Positions 24,565 to 33,341 of a stretch of DNA of 64,000 bases are shown piece by piece (position 1 is the first letter of the stretch; the number at the start of each line of letters is the position of its first letter). The stretch comes from Pseudohaliea rubra DSM 19751. Lineage in GTDB: Bacteria; Pseudomonadota; Gammaproteobacteria; Pseudomonadales; Halieaceae. The stretch spans positions 38,462 to 102,461 of the forward strand of contig NZ_KN234751.1 of assembly GCF_000764025.1 (NCBI RefSeq), written 5' to 3'. The notes beneath the pieces are model-generated. The model was given only the letters and a program-made list of their open reading frames with translations, was not told the DNA's origin and did no database searches. A program made the translations under genes and the position numbers.

Positions 24565-25320
24565 ATGAAGACCCCGCTCCGCCGCCTTGTACTGCTGCCG
24601 CTGTTGCTGGCCCTGGGCGCCTGTTCGAACCTTTCCGAGCGTGGCTACGAGCGTTGCATTGTCGGCTTTACCGCCGCTGGCGGCGCGGTGGGGGGCGGTG
24701 TTTCCGGCGGCTCTGGCGTACTGCCCGGAACGGCGGGCGGCGCCGCCTTATCCACGCTCTTCTGCGTGGAGGCCGAGCCGCCGCCACCGCCGGCGGATAG
24801 CGATGGTGATGGCGTGGCCGAAGGCAGCGATAGCTGCCCCGGCACCCCTGCCGGTGCGCGTGTCGACGCCCAGGGTTGCGCCCTCGACAGCGATGGCGAC
24901 GGTGTACCAGATTACCGCGACCGATGCGCCGGCACCCCGGCCGGGGTGACCGTTGACGATGTCGGATGTCCCGTCAAGGACGAGGTGGTTCTCACCGTGA
25001 ACGCAGTGAACTTCGCTTTTGACAGCGCCGAGCTGGACGCAGCCTCCCGACGCGCGCTCGATCGTATCGTCGCGACCGTCAAGGGGCACGGCAGCGTGAC
25101 CCTCGGCGTCATCGGGCACACGGACAGCTCCGGTCCCGAGGCCTACAACCAGAGGCTGTCCGAGCGTCGCGCAGGGGCCGTGCGCGAATACCTTGTTTCT
25201 CAGGGTGTCGCCCCCGATGCGCTGGTCGCCTCGGGCCGCGGAGAGGCCGAGCCGGTAGCCGGCAACGACACCCGCGAGGGCCGTGAGCAGAACCGTCGCG
25301 TCGAGCTGGTCGTGCAGTGA
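24565..25320 (+). CDS. OmpA-family lipoprotein with calcium-binding TSP3-type repeats
   Basis: A 251-residue outer-membrane protein. A lipoprotein signal (LLALGACSN) places the mature N-terminal Cys at about residue 20. A glycine-rich segment (~40-65) follows, then two thrombospondin type-3-like calcium motifs (DSDGDGVAEGSD; DSDGDGVPDYRD), then an OmpA peptidoglycan-binding domain (~140-250; NFAFDSAEL, GHTDSSG, LSERRAGAV, REQNRRVELV). Both residues that bind diaminopimelate (Asp of GHTD and Arg of ERRA) are present. It probably tethers the outer membrane to peptidoglycan. A gap of 110 bp separates it from the exporter genes. Confidence 0.92.
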   Translation: MKTPLRRLVLLPLLLALGACSNLSERGYERCIVGFTAAGGAVGGGVSGGSGVLPGTAGGAALSTLFCVEAEPPPPPADSDGDGVAEGSDSCPGTPAGARVDAQGCALDSDGDGVPDYRDRCAGTPAGVTVDDVGCPVKDEVVLTVNAVNFAFDSAELDAASRRALDRIVATVKGHGSVTLGVIGHTDSSGPEAYNQRLSERRAGAVREYLVSQGVAPDALVASGRGEAEPVAGNDTREGREQNRRVELVVQ

Positions 25321-26402
25321 CGTCGAGGCGGGCTTCTGTCGCCGCTCGCTGGCGCCTGGCCTGTCTCGCAGCGGCCTTCTCGGCCGGTGTCGTTACGACG
25401 GCCGTCGCTGCCGACGACCCCTGGCAGACGGTAGAGCCCGCAGGGGCTACCCGCTGCGCCGACGGCAGCCCCTATCGCTTCCATGTGCGCCAGGCGGATC
25501 CGTCCCGGTTACTGGTTTTCTTCAACGGCGGTGGCGCCTGCTGGAGCGCCGAGACCTGCGACCCGGCGGGAAGGCCGACCTACCGGTTCCACACCGGCGA
25601 GGGGTCCGGTAACGACCCGCGCGCCTACGGCGGCGCCTTTGACCTTGAGAACGCGGAGAACCCCTTCCGCGACTGGTCACAGGTGTTTGTCAGCTACTGC
25701 TCCGGAGACGTACACCTCGGTGACGCCACAACCCGCTATGCCGGTCCGGGCGGCGACGTCGTCATGCGCCACGCCGGTCGGGCTAACGCGGATGCTGCCC
25801 TTGAGGAGGCGTACGCGCGTTTTCCCGCGGCGCAGCAGGTGGTGGTAGCCGGGGGCAGCGCCGGCGCCCTGGCCTCCCCGGTCTATGCGGCGGTGCTGGC
25901 CGAGCGCTATCCAGAGGCTCGCGTGACCCAGCTCGGCGGCGGCGGCGCGGGCTATCGCCTGCCACCCCCCACGATGCTCTGGGAGTCCTGGGGCGTGATT
26001 CCGGCGCTACCGGCCGTGTTGGATGCCAGGGCTGTTACCAGTGGCACCCTGCGGATAACAGATCTGTACCGGCTGGCGGCAGCGGCCGCACCACGTATCC
26101 GTTTCCACAGCTACGACAACGCCTATGACGCCGTGCAGGAGCAGTTCCTCGCTCTGCTCGGACACCCGGCCGCTTTGCTGCCAGGGCTGGATGCCAACCT
26201 CGACGATCTGCACGGAGACCTGCCGTTCCTGCGCAGCTATGTCGCCGGCGGCGACTTTCACACGTTGCTGCGCTTCGACGAGCTCTATACGCGCCGCACC
26301 GCCGGCGTGCGTGCCGTCGCCTGGCTCGAGAGCGTGATCGACCCCTCCCGGGATGCCCCGAACGTGCACTGCAGCTGCGACGGGGAGTGCCGCGCTCGCT
26401 GA
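25317..26402 (+). CDS. Pectinacetylesterase-family secreted hydrolase
   Basis: A 361-residue protein with a signal peptide ending TTAVAA. The pectinacetylesterase/NOTUM pattern is visible: LLVFFNGGGACWS (oxyanion region), FVSYCSGDVHLGD, and VVAGGSAGALASP carrying the nucleophile Ser of a GxSxG-like turn; the late DFHTLLR would supply a His. Members deacetylate polysaccharides or other acyl esters in the cell envelope or outside. It starts with GTG overlapping the OmpA gene stop by four bases (GTGA), implying translational coupling. The natural substrate is unknown. Confidence 0.85.
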   Translation: MTSRRASVAARWRLACLAAAFSAGVVTTAVAADDPWQTVEPAGATRCADGSPYRFHVRQADPSRLLVFFNGGGACWSAETCDPAGRPTYRFHTGEGSGNDPRAYGGAFDLENAENPFRDWSQVFVSYCSGDVHLGDATTRYAGPGGDVVMRHAGRANADAALEEAYARFPAAQQVVVAGGSAGALASPVYAAVLAERYPEARVTQLGGGGAGYRLPPPTMLWESWGVIPALPAVLDARAVTSGTLRITDLYRLAAAAAPRIRFHSYDNAYDAVQEQFLALLGHPAALLPGLDANLDDLHGDLPFLRSYVAGGDFHTLLRFDELYTRRTAGVRAVAWLESVIDPSRDAPNVHCSCDGECRAR

Positions 26403-26460
26403 GGCGGCGTTCGTGCCGGTTGCCTTGCTGCTACACTGACTCTTTTCCTGGAGAGCCCCT

Positions 26461-27861
26461 ATGGCCCGGCTGACGTTCTATGGGGCCGCCCGCGAGGTGA
26501 CGGGTTCCTGCCATCTCCTGGAGGCCCCGGCCATCGGGCGGGTGCTGCTTGACTGCGGCATGCACCAGGGCGGCGATGCCGTCGACCGCAACGACGGCGA
26601 CTTCGGCTTTGACCCGCAAACTATCGATGCGGTCGTGCTGTCCCACGCTCATCTCGACCACTCGGGGTTGCTGCCGCGGCTCTACCGCCAGGGGTTTCGC
26701 GGGCCCATCCACTGCACGGCGGCGACCGCCGAGCTGCTCGAGGTGATGCTCAAGGATGCCGCGGGGCTCTACTTCCGCGATCTCGAGCGCACCAATCTCC
26801 GCAACGCCCGCCGCGGGCGCCCGGCGGAGCCGCCGGCCTACGAGCCGGAGGACGTGGCCGCGGTGCTCGACGCCTGCGTCGGACACCGCTACCGGGAGTC
26901 GATCAACCTCGGGCCCGCAGCGACGTTGCGCTTCTACGACGCCGGCCACATCCTCGGCTCGGCGATCTGCGAGCTGTCCTTTGAGGCAGAGGAGGGGCCG
27001 CGCCGCCTCGTCTTTTCCGGCGATCTCGGCAAGCACGACTCCGTGCTCATGCGCGAGCCGGAGCGGCTGCGCTCGGCGGATATCGTGCTCCTTGAGAGCA
27101 CCTATGGCGACCGGGAGCACAAGAGCGAGGAGGATACCTTTGCGGAACTCCGGGATGTGCTCCGGGAGACCTGGCGCCGCGGTGGCAACGTGATGATTCC
27201 GAGCTTTGCCGTGGGCCGCACCCAGGAGATCATTTTCCATCTCGGGCGCCTCTACTCGGCCGGGGAGCTCGACCCCTGGCAGATCTTCCTCGACAGTCCC
27301 ATGGCGATCGCCGTCACCCGCGTCTATGACCACTGGCTGAAACTCCTCGACGAAGATGACGTGCACGCGCTCAGCGAACCCCAGCGACGCTCCCTGGAGA
27401 CCTTCCTGCCCACATTGCGGCTGACCGAGGACACGGAGTCCTCCATGGCCATCAACCGTATCGACCGCGGCGCTCTGATTATCGCCGGCAGCGGCATGTG
27501 CACCGGTGGCCGCATCCGGCACCATTTCAAGCAGCGTATCTGGGACGCCCGCAATACCGTGGTCTTCGTCGGTTTCCAGGCTGCCGGTACGCTCGGGCGC
27601 CTCCTTGTCGATGGTGTGCCGCGCATCCGCCTCTTCGGCGACGACTTCGTGGTCAAGGCACGGGTGGAGACCCTGGGCGGCCTCTCGGCGCACGCCGGGC
27701 AGAGCGGTCTCGTGTCCTGGCTCGGGGCCTTCGAGCCGGCGCCGCGCACCGTGCTCGTCCACGGCGAGGTAGGGGCCCAGCAGGCGCTGGCGGCCCGGTT
27801 GCGTGGCGAACTGGGCATTGAGGCGGAGATCCCGGCCCGCTACGACCACATTGATTTCTGA
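26461..27861 (+). CDS. Metallo-beta-lactamase/beta-CASP fold RNase-like protein
   Basis: A 466-residue cytoplasmic protein of the CPSF73/INTS11-like group. Zinc motifs are LSHAHLDHSG, DAGHILGSA and FSGDLGKHD. The beta-CASP part includes ESTYGDREH, FAVGRTQEI, FLDSPMA, a GMCTGGRIRHHF block and a C-terminal VHGE motif. This family cleaves RNA as endo- or exonuclease in bacteria and archaea. A cytochrome c gene follows 72 bp downstream but has no obvious link. Full length; no defect seen. Confidence 0.92.
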   Translation: MARLTFYGAAREVTGSCHLLEAPAIGRVLLDCGMHQGGDAVDRNDGDFGFDPQTIDAVVLSHAHLDHSGLLPRLYRQGFRGPIHCTAATAELLEVMLKDAAGLYFRDLERTNLRNARRGRPAEPPAYEPEDVAAVLDACVGHRYRESINLGPAATLRFYDAGHILGSAICELSFEAEEGPRRLVFSGDLGKHDSVLMREPERLRSADIVLLESTYGDREHKSEEDTFAELRDVLRETWRRGGNVMIPSFAVGRTQEIIFHLGRLYSAGELDPWQIFLDSPMAIAVTRVYDHWLKLLDEDDVHALSEPQRRSLETFLPTLRLTEDTESSMAINRIDRGALIIAGSGMCTGGRIRHHFKQRIWDARNTVVFVGFQAAGTLGRLLVDGVPRIRLFGDDFVVKARVETLGGLSAHAGQSGLVSWLGAFEPAPRTVLVHGEVGAQQALAARLRGELGIEAEIPARYDHIDF

Positions 27862-27933
27862 GGGAGCCCCCGGTGGTACCGCCGGGGCTCAGGCGCTACA
27901 GTAGCGCAGAGCTACCCGACCGAGGAGATTGCC

Positions 27934-28512
27934 ATGCGCCGGCTCAGCCTGTGCCTGCTCGCAGCGGCCCTGCCCGCCTTCGCCGCCGACCCCTTCGATG
28001 ATTATGAGCCGGTCGAGAATGCCCTTGTGGTTGCCGCTCCCGCGCCGGCGCGGGACGCCGCCGATCCGGCGGTGCAGCGCGGCCGCTACCTCGTCAACCT
28101 TCTCGGCTGTGCCAGCTGCCATACGGACGGTGCGCTCCTCGGCGCACCGGAGGAGGCCAGGGCCCTCGCCGGCTCCGGCGTGGGTATTGCCATTTCAGAT
28201 CCACTGCGAGTGCGCTACCCCGCGGTGGTCTACCCGCCGAACCTGACGCCGGACCCGGAAGCGGGCATCGGCGAATGGCCCGAGGAAGACATCGTCCGCC
28301 TGCTTCTGGAGGGTATGGGCCGTCACGGTGGCCGCGCGCTGCCGGTCATGCCCTGGCAAAGTTACGCCCGGCTCACGCCGGAGGATGCAACGGCCATTGC
28401 CCGCTACCTGAAGCGCCTTGCGCCCAACCCGCACCAGGTACCTGCGCCGGTGGCGGAGGGGGAACCGGCTCCGGCGCCCTATGTGCACGTGGGACTCTAC
28501 CAGCGGCGCTAG
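27934..28512 (+). CDS. Periplasmic mono-heme cytochrome c
   Basis: A 192-residue protein with a signal peptide ending LPAFAA and one heme-binding motif CASCH after QRGRYLVNLLG. The distal Met ligand is probably that in VMPWQSYARL. The NLTPDPEAGIGEWPEEDIVR block is typical of cytochrome c subunits that accept electrons from periplasmic dehydrogenases. The C-terminal region is short and rich in Pro/Ala. No dehydrogenase gene is adjacent, so the partner is unknown. A GAGGAG site precedes the ATG. Confidence 0.9.
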   Translation: MRRLSLCLLAAALPAFAADPFDDYEPVENALVVAAPAPARDAADPAVQRGRYLVNLLGCASCHTDGALLGAPEEARALAGSGVGIAISDPLRVRYPAVVYPPNLTPDPEAGIGEWPEEDIVRLLLEGMGRHGGRALPVMPWQSYARLTPEDATAIARYLKRLAPNPHQVPAPVAEGEPAPAPYVHVGLYQRR

Positions 28513-28548
28513 CTTCCTGAGTCAAAAGCTGGCTGCTGCCTCAGGACA

Positions 28549-29637
28549 CTAGCCTTCGTCAGCCGTGAAGCCGGCGCCGGGTGTGGAGGCGGCTGTGTCG
28601 ATGACCTGGCCTTCCGCGGCCCGGAGCAGGCGGTCCCAGAGTGCCGCGCCGAGGCCCTCGCGGCCGAAGTCCCGCACGAGGATCGCATCAACCCCGCGTC
28701 GGTCCAGGGCGCGCAGGGCCTCGAAAAGGCGTCGGCTGACGGCGGCGAGGTCCCGCTCGCTGCCCAGGATTTCCCGATCGGTGAAGGCTCCCAGCTCGGT
28801 GATGTCCTCCTCGGCGAGGAGCAGGCCCGGTGTCTCCCCGGCCGCGATCAGGGCATTGGCTTCGGCGCGCATGCGCGCACGTACTGCGGCCGGCTCCCCG
28901 GTGAACAGTCGTACCCGCGCTCGTGGCGAATAATGCTTGAGTAGCTGTCCGGGCGCGTCGCTGGCGCTGTCTTCGGCCAGGTAGCGCGGGGCGAGGGTGG
29001 TTTCCGGGAGCACCGCCTGCAGCTCTTCGAGCAGCACGCCGCCCGGGCGCAGCACCACCGGCGCGGTGCCGGTCAGGTCCAGTACCGTGGACTCGACGCC
29101 GATGGTCGTGGGCCCGCCGTCGAGCACGAGGTCGATACGGCCATCGAGGTCCTCAAGTACATGGGCTGCGGTGGTGGCTGAGGGCCGGGTGAAGGTATTG
29201 GCGCTCGGCGCACCCACGGGGACGTCGGCTGCCAGCAGCAGGGCCCGGGCCAGGGGGTGGGCAGGCATGCGCACGGCCACAGTGTCGCGGCCCGCGGCAA
29301 TGTTTTCCGGCACGCCGGGCGCGCGTTTCAGGACCAGGGTCAGCGCGCCGGGCCAGAACGCGTTGGCAAGGTGGCGCGCCGCCGGCGGGATGTCCCGGGC
29401 CAGCTCGTCGAGCTGCTCGGGGCGGGCTATGTGAGCAATGATCGGGTCGTTTGCCGGGCGCTCCTTGGCCTCATAGATACGGTTCAGGGCGACCGCGTCC
29501 ATGGCGTTGGCGCCGAGGCCGTAGACTGTCTCCGTAGGAAACGCTACCAGGCCACCGGCACGCAGGATGCGTGCGGCCTCGGCGATGGCTCCGGCATCCG
29601 GCTGTTCCGGGTCGACGATGAGGACACGGGTGTCGAT
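28549..29637 (-). CDS. tsaC: L-threonylcarbamoyladenylate synthase (TsaC/Sua5), start codon apparently ATC
   Basis: About 362 residues, the long Sua5 form with the YrdC catalytic domain first and a C-terminal Sua5 domain. It makes threonylcarbamoyl-AMP for the t6A37 modification of ANN-decoding tRNAs. The N-terminal PTETVYGLGANA block, essential for substrate binding, is encoded upstream of the first in-frame ATG, so translation must begin earlier. No ATG, GTG or TTG exists in frame there. The best candidate is ATC (reading xDTRVLIVDPEQPD) preceded by GGAGA at good spacing. Either a rare start codon or a base error explains this. A tRNA-Met gene lies 79 bp upstream on the same strand. Confidence 0.85.
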   Translation of the reverse strand: MDTRVLIVDPEQPDAGAIAEAARILRAGGLVAFPTETVYGLGANAMDAVALNRIYEAKERPANDPIIAHIARPEQLDELARDIPPAARHLANAFWPGALTLVLKRAPGVPENIAAGRDTVAVRMPAHPLARALLLAADVPVGAPSANTFTRPSATTAAHVLEDLDGRIDLVLDGGPTTIGVESTVLDLTGTAPVVLRPGGVLLEELQAVLPETTLAPRYLAEDSASDAPGQLLKHYSPRARVRLFTGEPAAVRARMRAEANALIAAGETPGLLLAEEDITELGAFTDREILGSERDLAAVSRRLFEALRALDRRGVDAILVRDFGREGLGAALWDRLLRAAEGQVIDTAASTPGAGFTADEG

Positions 29638-29716
29638 GGGTAGTCTCCGGGAGATTGCCGCGGCCCCGGGTGAAACTGTCCGGGTGCCCCGGGGTGGCGT
29701 GGTGCCGGGAAGAAGG

Positions 29717-29793
29717 TGGTAGCTACGGCTGGACTTGAACCAGCGACCCCAGCATTATGAATGCTGTGCTCTAACCAACTGAGCTACGTAGCC
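29717..29793 (-). tRNA. tRNA-Met (elongator), anticodon CAT
   Basis: A 77-nt tRNA with encoded CCA. Read 5' to 3' on the minus strand: acceptor GGCTACG, D-arm GCTCAGTTGGTTAGAGC, anticodon loop TTCATAA, T-arm with GGTTCAAGTCC, and 3' CGTAGCTACCA. The 5' half is nearly identical to the E. coli elongator tRNA-Met, which argues against initiator tRNA and against the CAT-anticodon tRNA-Ile. The first acceptor pair is G-U. Confidence 0.96.
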
Positions 29794-30020
29794 ACGATCG
29801 TGCACCGGCCCCGCCACCCTCGGCGAGGGACGCGAATTCTGTCCATTTCTCGCGGGCAAGTCAAGGCCGGCGGCGCCGGTCCTCGCGGGGGATGCGTCCG
29901 TTGACGGTGACCGGGAAGCGGATCGTGCGCGGGTTCAGGCGCCGGTCGAAGCCGTTGCACCGCACGCCCCGGGACACGGGACGGGGGAGCCGCGGGAGCC
30001 GCAGGCCCCCGTTGCGCTGC

Positions 30021-31727
30021 TCAGCCTGCCATCCTGTGGAGCTGGCTGAGAAGGCGGTAGCCGCCATAGAGATTGCGTACATCCTGGAAGCCGTGGTGTC
30101 GCAGAAGCTGTTGCGCCAGGTGGCTGCGCTGACCGCTGGCGCAGACGACCACCAGGGGCCGTCCCTTCGGCACTTCATCCAGGCGCTGCCGCAGTTCATC
30201 GACGGGTATGTTCTTCGCGCCTTCCAGGGGGTCCTCGTCGAACTCCCGGGCGCTGCGCACATCGAGCACCACCGTGGCGTCGTCGAGGCCCCGGCCTTCG
30301 AGATAATCCATCGGAGCGAGCCCCGGGGCGATGCCCCGGCGGGCGTTGGCGCCCGCGAAGCCGGCGAGTACCGCCGCGTCCTTGGCGTTGCCGAAGGGCG
30401 GCGCATAGGTGAGGTCGAGCTCCTCCAGGTCCTCTACCGTGAGCCCGCCGCGGATGGCCACGCTGAAGACGTCCAGCCGCTTGTCGATACCCTCGCCATA
30501 GGCCTGGGCGCCCAGAACGAGCCCATCGGCGGGATCATAGATGAGTTTGATCATCATCGGCTTCGCGCCGGGATAGTAGCTGGCATGATGCGGGCCACCG
30601 AGATAGACCACTGCTACCGTGCGTCCAAGCTGCGTTGCCTGCTTTTCGGTCAGGCCGGTGCCGCCGGCGTTCATGCCGCAGACGCGCACGATGCTGGTAC
30701 CGTTGATCGCTGTGCTCCTCAGACGTAACGGATCGTCGGCTGGTGCCCCGGCGAGGTCCAGCGCCGCGTTACAGCCGGCGACGCGGCCCTGCTTGTTGGC
30801 CGGCCAGGCGAGGGGGATGTTGACCGGCGTACCGGTGGGCAGGAAGACGGCTTCGGCGTTGTCGCCGGCGGCGTAGATGGCGGGGTCCGAGGTGCGTTGC
30901 TGCGAATCCACCCGGAGTGCGCCGGTGGTCCCCAGCTCCAGCCCCGCGGCTCTGGCCAGGGCCACGTTGGGGCGAACCCCCGTGCCGAGCACGGCGAAGG
31001 CGAAAGGCAGCTTCCGGCCGCTGCCGAGGATGGCAACGCTGCGGCCGTCGCTGTGCTCGATTGCCTGCACAGCGTCGCCGGTGATCACCGTGCCGCCGGC
31101 AGCCGTTAATGCCTCTTCCAGGGGCCAGGCCATTTCTGGATCGAGGGGGCCCATCACCTGCGGCGCCAGCTCGACGAGGGTCACCCGGCAGCCGCGGCCG
31201 ATGAGTTGTTCGGCGCATTCAAGGCCGATGAAGCCGCCGCCGATGATGAGGATCTCCGGGCGGTCGGCACCGCCCTCGGTGACGCTGGTCAGCCGAGCGC
31301 TGATGGCGTCGACATCGGGTACGGTACGGCAGGTAAAAATAGTGTCGCCATCGATGCCCGGTACCGGCGGAACCAGCGGCTCCGTGCCCGTTGCCAGCAC
31401 CAGGCGGTCGTAACCCAGGGTGCCCGGCACGCCCTCGGCATCGGTGAAGGTGACCTGGCTGTTGGCGCGGTCGATGCCGGTCACACGAGTATTGAGGCGC
31501 AGGTCTACCGCCAGCCGGTTGCCGAAAAGCGCCGGGTCGACTACGAAGAGCTGCTCCCGCTCGGTGATTTCGCCGCCCACATAGTAGGGCAGGCCGCAGT
31601 TTGCGAAGCTGGGGTAGGGGCCGGCCTCGAAGATGACGATCTCAAGGGCCTCGTTCATGCGGCGCGCTTTGGCAGCTGCAGACGCGCCGGCGGCGACGCC
31701 GCCGACAATGATCAGGCGTTCAGACAT
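30021..31727 (-). CDS. CoA-disulfide reductase-like FAD/NAD(P)H oxidoreductase with C-terminal rhodanese domain
   Basis: A 568-residue protein. Residues ~1-445 are a pyridine-nucleotide disulfide reductase: N-terminal FAD site IIVGGVAAGASAAAKARR, a single active Cys in SFANCGLPYYVGG (the CoADR pattern, not CxxxxC), an NAD(P)H site IIGGGFIGLECAEQL, and a dimerisation domain. Residues ~465-568 are a rhodanese domain with its active Cys in VVVCASGQRSH. Such fusions reduce CoA disulfide/persulfide or polysulfide and handle reactive sulfur. The start is the ATG of MSERLIIVGG; the frame is open upstream without homology. No neighbour shares the pathway. Confidence 0.9.
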   Translation of the reverse strand: MSERLIIVGGVAAGASAAAKARRMNEALEIVIFEAGPYPSFANCGLPYYVGGEITEREQLFVVDPALFGNRLAVDLRLNTRVTGIDRANSQVTFTDAEGVPGTLGYDRLVLATGTEPLVPPVPGIDGDTIFTCRTVPDVDAISARLTSVTEGGADRPEILIIGGGFIGLECAEQLIGRGCRVTLVELAPQVMGPLDPEMAWPLEEALTAAGGTVITGDAVQAIEHSDGRSVAILGSGRKLPFAFAVLGTGVRPNVALARAAGLELGTTGALRVDSQQRTSDPAIYAAGDNAEAVFLPTGTPVNIPLAWPANKQGRVAGCNAALDLAGAPADDPLRLRSTAINGTSIVRVCGMNAGGTGLTEKQATQLGRTVAVVYLGGPHHASYYPGAKPMMIKLIYDPADGLVLGAQAYGEGIDKRLDVFSVAIRGGLTVEDLEELDLTYAPPFGNAKDAAVLAGFAGANARRGIAPGLAPMDYLEGRGLDDATVVLDVRSAREFDEDPLEGAKNIPVDELRQRLDEVPKGRPLVVVCASGQRSHLAQQLLRHHGFQDVRNLYGGYRLLSQLHRMAG

Positions 31728-31855
31728 GGCGTGCTCCTGCCCGGGGGTTGAACGTGCAGCTGACGAGAGCGTCCAGCTGGACCCCTGAGGGTAACCTGGC
31801 ACCTCGGGCGCCCGCGTCAACACCCCGGGCCCAGAGCGGCCCCCGGGTCGGCCGC

Positions 31856-32404
31856 TCAGTCTCCGGGAAGCCGCTCGGGCGGGATGCTGGTTGTCACCCG
31901 CCTGCCCGTGGCCGGGTTGCTGAAAGCGCGGATGACCTGTTTGTCGATGTAGTAGTCCACCTGGGCCGCGTGCAACGTCATGTTGCCCTGGCGGATCCGG
32001 GCCGCGTTGCGCAGCCGCACCAGGGCCCTGGGCTGGAAGTACTCCACAACGCGAGCTCTGGCCTGCACGGGCTCTCCCTCGGCAGTGAACTGCTGGGTGA
32101 GATAGGCGGGGGCACCGCGAGCCTCGATGTTAAGGACACCGGTCCCGGCGAGGGGGTCACGTGATCCAGGGCGTGCCGCAGTCCGTGCGCGCTCGACGAG
32201 AGTGACCTCGTCCGCGCGGATCAGCAGGCTGCCCTGGCGGAATTCGACGTCCCCGCGGTAGAGGGTCTTTCCCCGGGTCTCGTCGCGGATGGCCTCGTCG
32301 GTGCGGATTGTGATGGGCTGTTCACTGTCCCCGGGGAGCGCGCCGGCGTTGCCGGCAAGGGCCGTGAGAAGCGCAAGATACAGGGCAGGGCGGTACTGGC
32401 TCAC
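31856..32404 (-). CDS. LptA/LptC-like periplasmic lipid-transport protein (OstA domain)
   Basis: A 182-residue protein with an N-terminal signal sequence (ALYLALLTALAGNAGA) and a beta-jellyroll OstA/LptA-type domain: PITIRTDEAIRDE, then TLYRGDVEFRQGSLLIRADE and ARVVEYFQPRALVRLRNAAR. LptA forms the periplasmic bridge that carries lipopolysaccharide to the outer membrane. It is not beside lptB, lptC or rpoN, where core lptA normally sits, but is the last gene of an operon with acyltransferases, a fatty acid hydroxylase and ceramide-type genes. The start is GTG overlapping the upstream stop (GTGA). I infer a paralogue dedicated to another lipid. Confidence 0.75.
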   Translation of the reverse strand: MSQYRPALYLALLTALAGNAGALPGDSEQPITIRTDEAIRDETRGKTLYRGDVEFRQGSLLIRADEVTLVERARTAARPGSRDPLAGTGVLNIEARGAPAYLTQQFTAEGEPVQARARVVEYFQPRALVRLRNAARIRQGNMTLHAAQVDYYIDKQVIRAFSNPATGRRVTTSIPPERLPGD

Positions 32405-33333
32405 AACTTGTGTGCCTTGGGCCAGCGCCGTTTGAGGCAGATCCACTGTCCGGGCGTTTCGCCAATCCAGGCCTCAAACTGCGCATTCATCTGGCGTGAC
32501 AGGTCCAGGGCGCGGGTGTCGAGGTCCGCGTCCGGTTCGGTCGGCTGAAGCGGGTCCAGGACTTCAACGCGGTAGCGGGCGCCGCCGAGGCGCTCGCAGC
32601 GGATCGGTATGAGCGCGGCGCCCGTGCGCAGGGCGAGGCGCGCGGCGGTGGTGTTGGTCAGCGCCTCGCGGCCAAAAAACGGCAGCAGCTCGCCGCTGGC
32701 GAGCCGCGTGTCGGTAGCGAGGCCGACACCGTGGCCCGCTTTGAGTTCGCCCAGGAGCGGACGGACCCCCGCGTCCGTAGGCACCAGGCGCACACCGAAG
32801 GCCTGGCGCAGGTTCTGGACCAGCGCGTGCACGGCCGGGTTTGACTCCGGTGCGTAGACGGTGCTGATCCGCAGGTCGCGCTCCTGGGCAATGAGGTTGG
32901 TGAGCTGCCAGGCGCCCACATGGGCGCAGACGAAGACTGCCGGTTTGCCGGGTCCGGTGGCGGCGAGGGCGGCGTCGGACCAGGCGAAAGCGATGCGCCG
33001 GTCCCGCTCCTGCCACAGCTGCTCGAGTTTCAACAGTTCGGCCGCGGCAACGCCAAGGGAGTGGAAGACCTCCCTGACGGTGCTTTTGCGCCAGGCGGCG
33101 CTCCGCTCCGGGAAGGCGGTGGCCAGGTTGCCATCGGCCTTGCGGGCTTTCTGCGTCCAGGGGCCGACGGCAGCGAAAAGAGCACCGGCGACGCGGGCCG
33201 CGCGCTCGGGCTCAAGGCGCTGTACACACCAGAACAGGCTCTTAAGGAGAGCCGCCTCGAGCCTCTGGGCGGTGCGCCCGAGCGCCGGGAAGCGTTCGGC
33301 CAGGGGCTTGGGGACCAGATAATACTGTGCCAC
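32401..33333 (-). CDS. LpxL/HtrB-family lipid acyltransferase with altered HX4D/E motif
   Basis: A 310-residue membrane-associated protein of the lysophospholipid/lipid A acyltransferase family (ends ETPGQWICLKRRWP, like LpxL). The catalytic motif, normally H-x4-D/E, here reads AHVGAWQL, so the acidic partner of His138 is Gln143. The rest of the family pattern is intact. Either activity is changed or the protein no longer transfers acyl chains. The GTG start is chosen because it follows the hydroxylase stop by 8 bp, and its own stop overlaps the LptA-like gene by 4 nt, giving tight coupling. Confidence 0.82.
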   Translation of the reverse strand: MAQYYLVPKPLAERFPALGRTAQRLEAALLKSLFWCVQRLEPERAARVAGALFAAVGPWTQKARKADGNLATAFPERSAAWRKSTVREVFHSLGVAAAELLKLEQLWQERDRRIAFAWSDAALAATGPGKPAVFVCAHVGAWQLTNLIAQERDLRISTVYAPESNPAVHALVQNLRQAFGVRLVPTDAGVRPLLGELKAGHGVGLATDTRLASGELLPFFGREALTNTTAARLALRTGAALIPIRCERLGGARYRVEVLDPLQPTEPDADLDTRALDLSRQMNAQFEAWIGETPGQWICLKRRWPKAHKL

Positions 33334-33341
33334 GGCGCGCC

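Noticed and set aside
26461..27861. Calling the beta-CASP protein RNase J
   Set aside because: Its length (466 residues) and motifs fit the CPSF-like group rather than the longer RNase J with its C-terminal domain.
28515..28546. A TCCTGAG...CTCAGGA inverted repeat between the cytochrome c and tsaC genes as a terminator
   Set aside because: Only seven pairs, no T-run; possible but too weak to annotate.
29861..30020. Possible end of a small minus-strand gene between tRNA-Met and the CoA-disulfide reductase gene
   Set aside because: The frame is continuous with a shadow of the reductase gene and its tail is Arg-rich without recognisable homology; I regard the stretch as non-coding.
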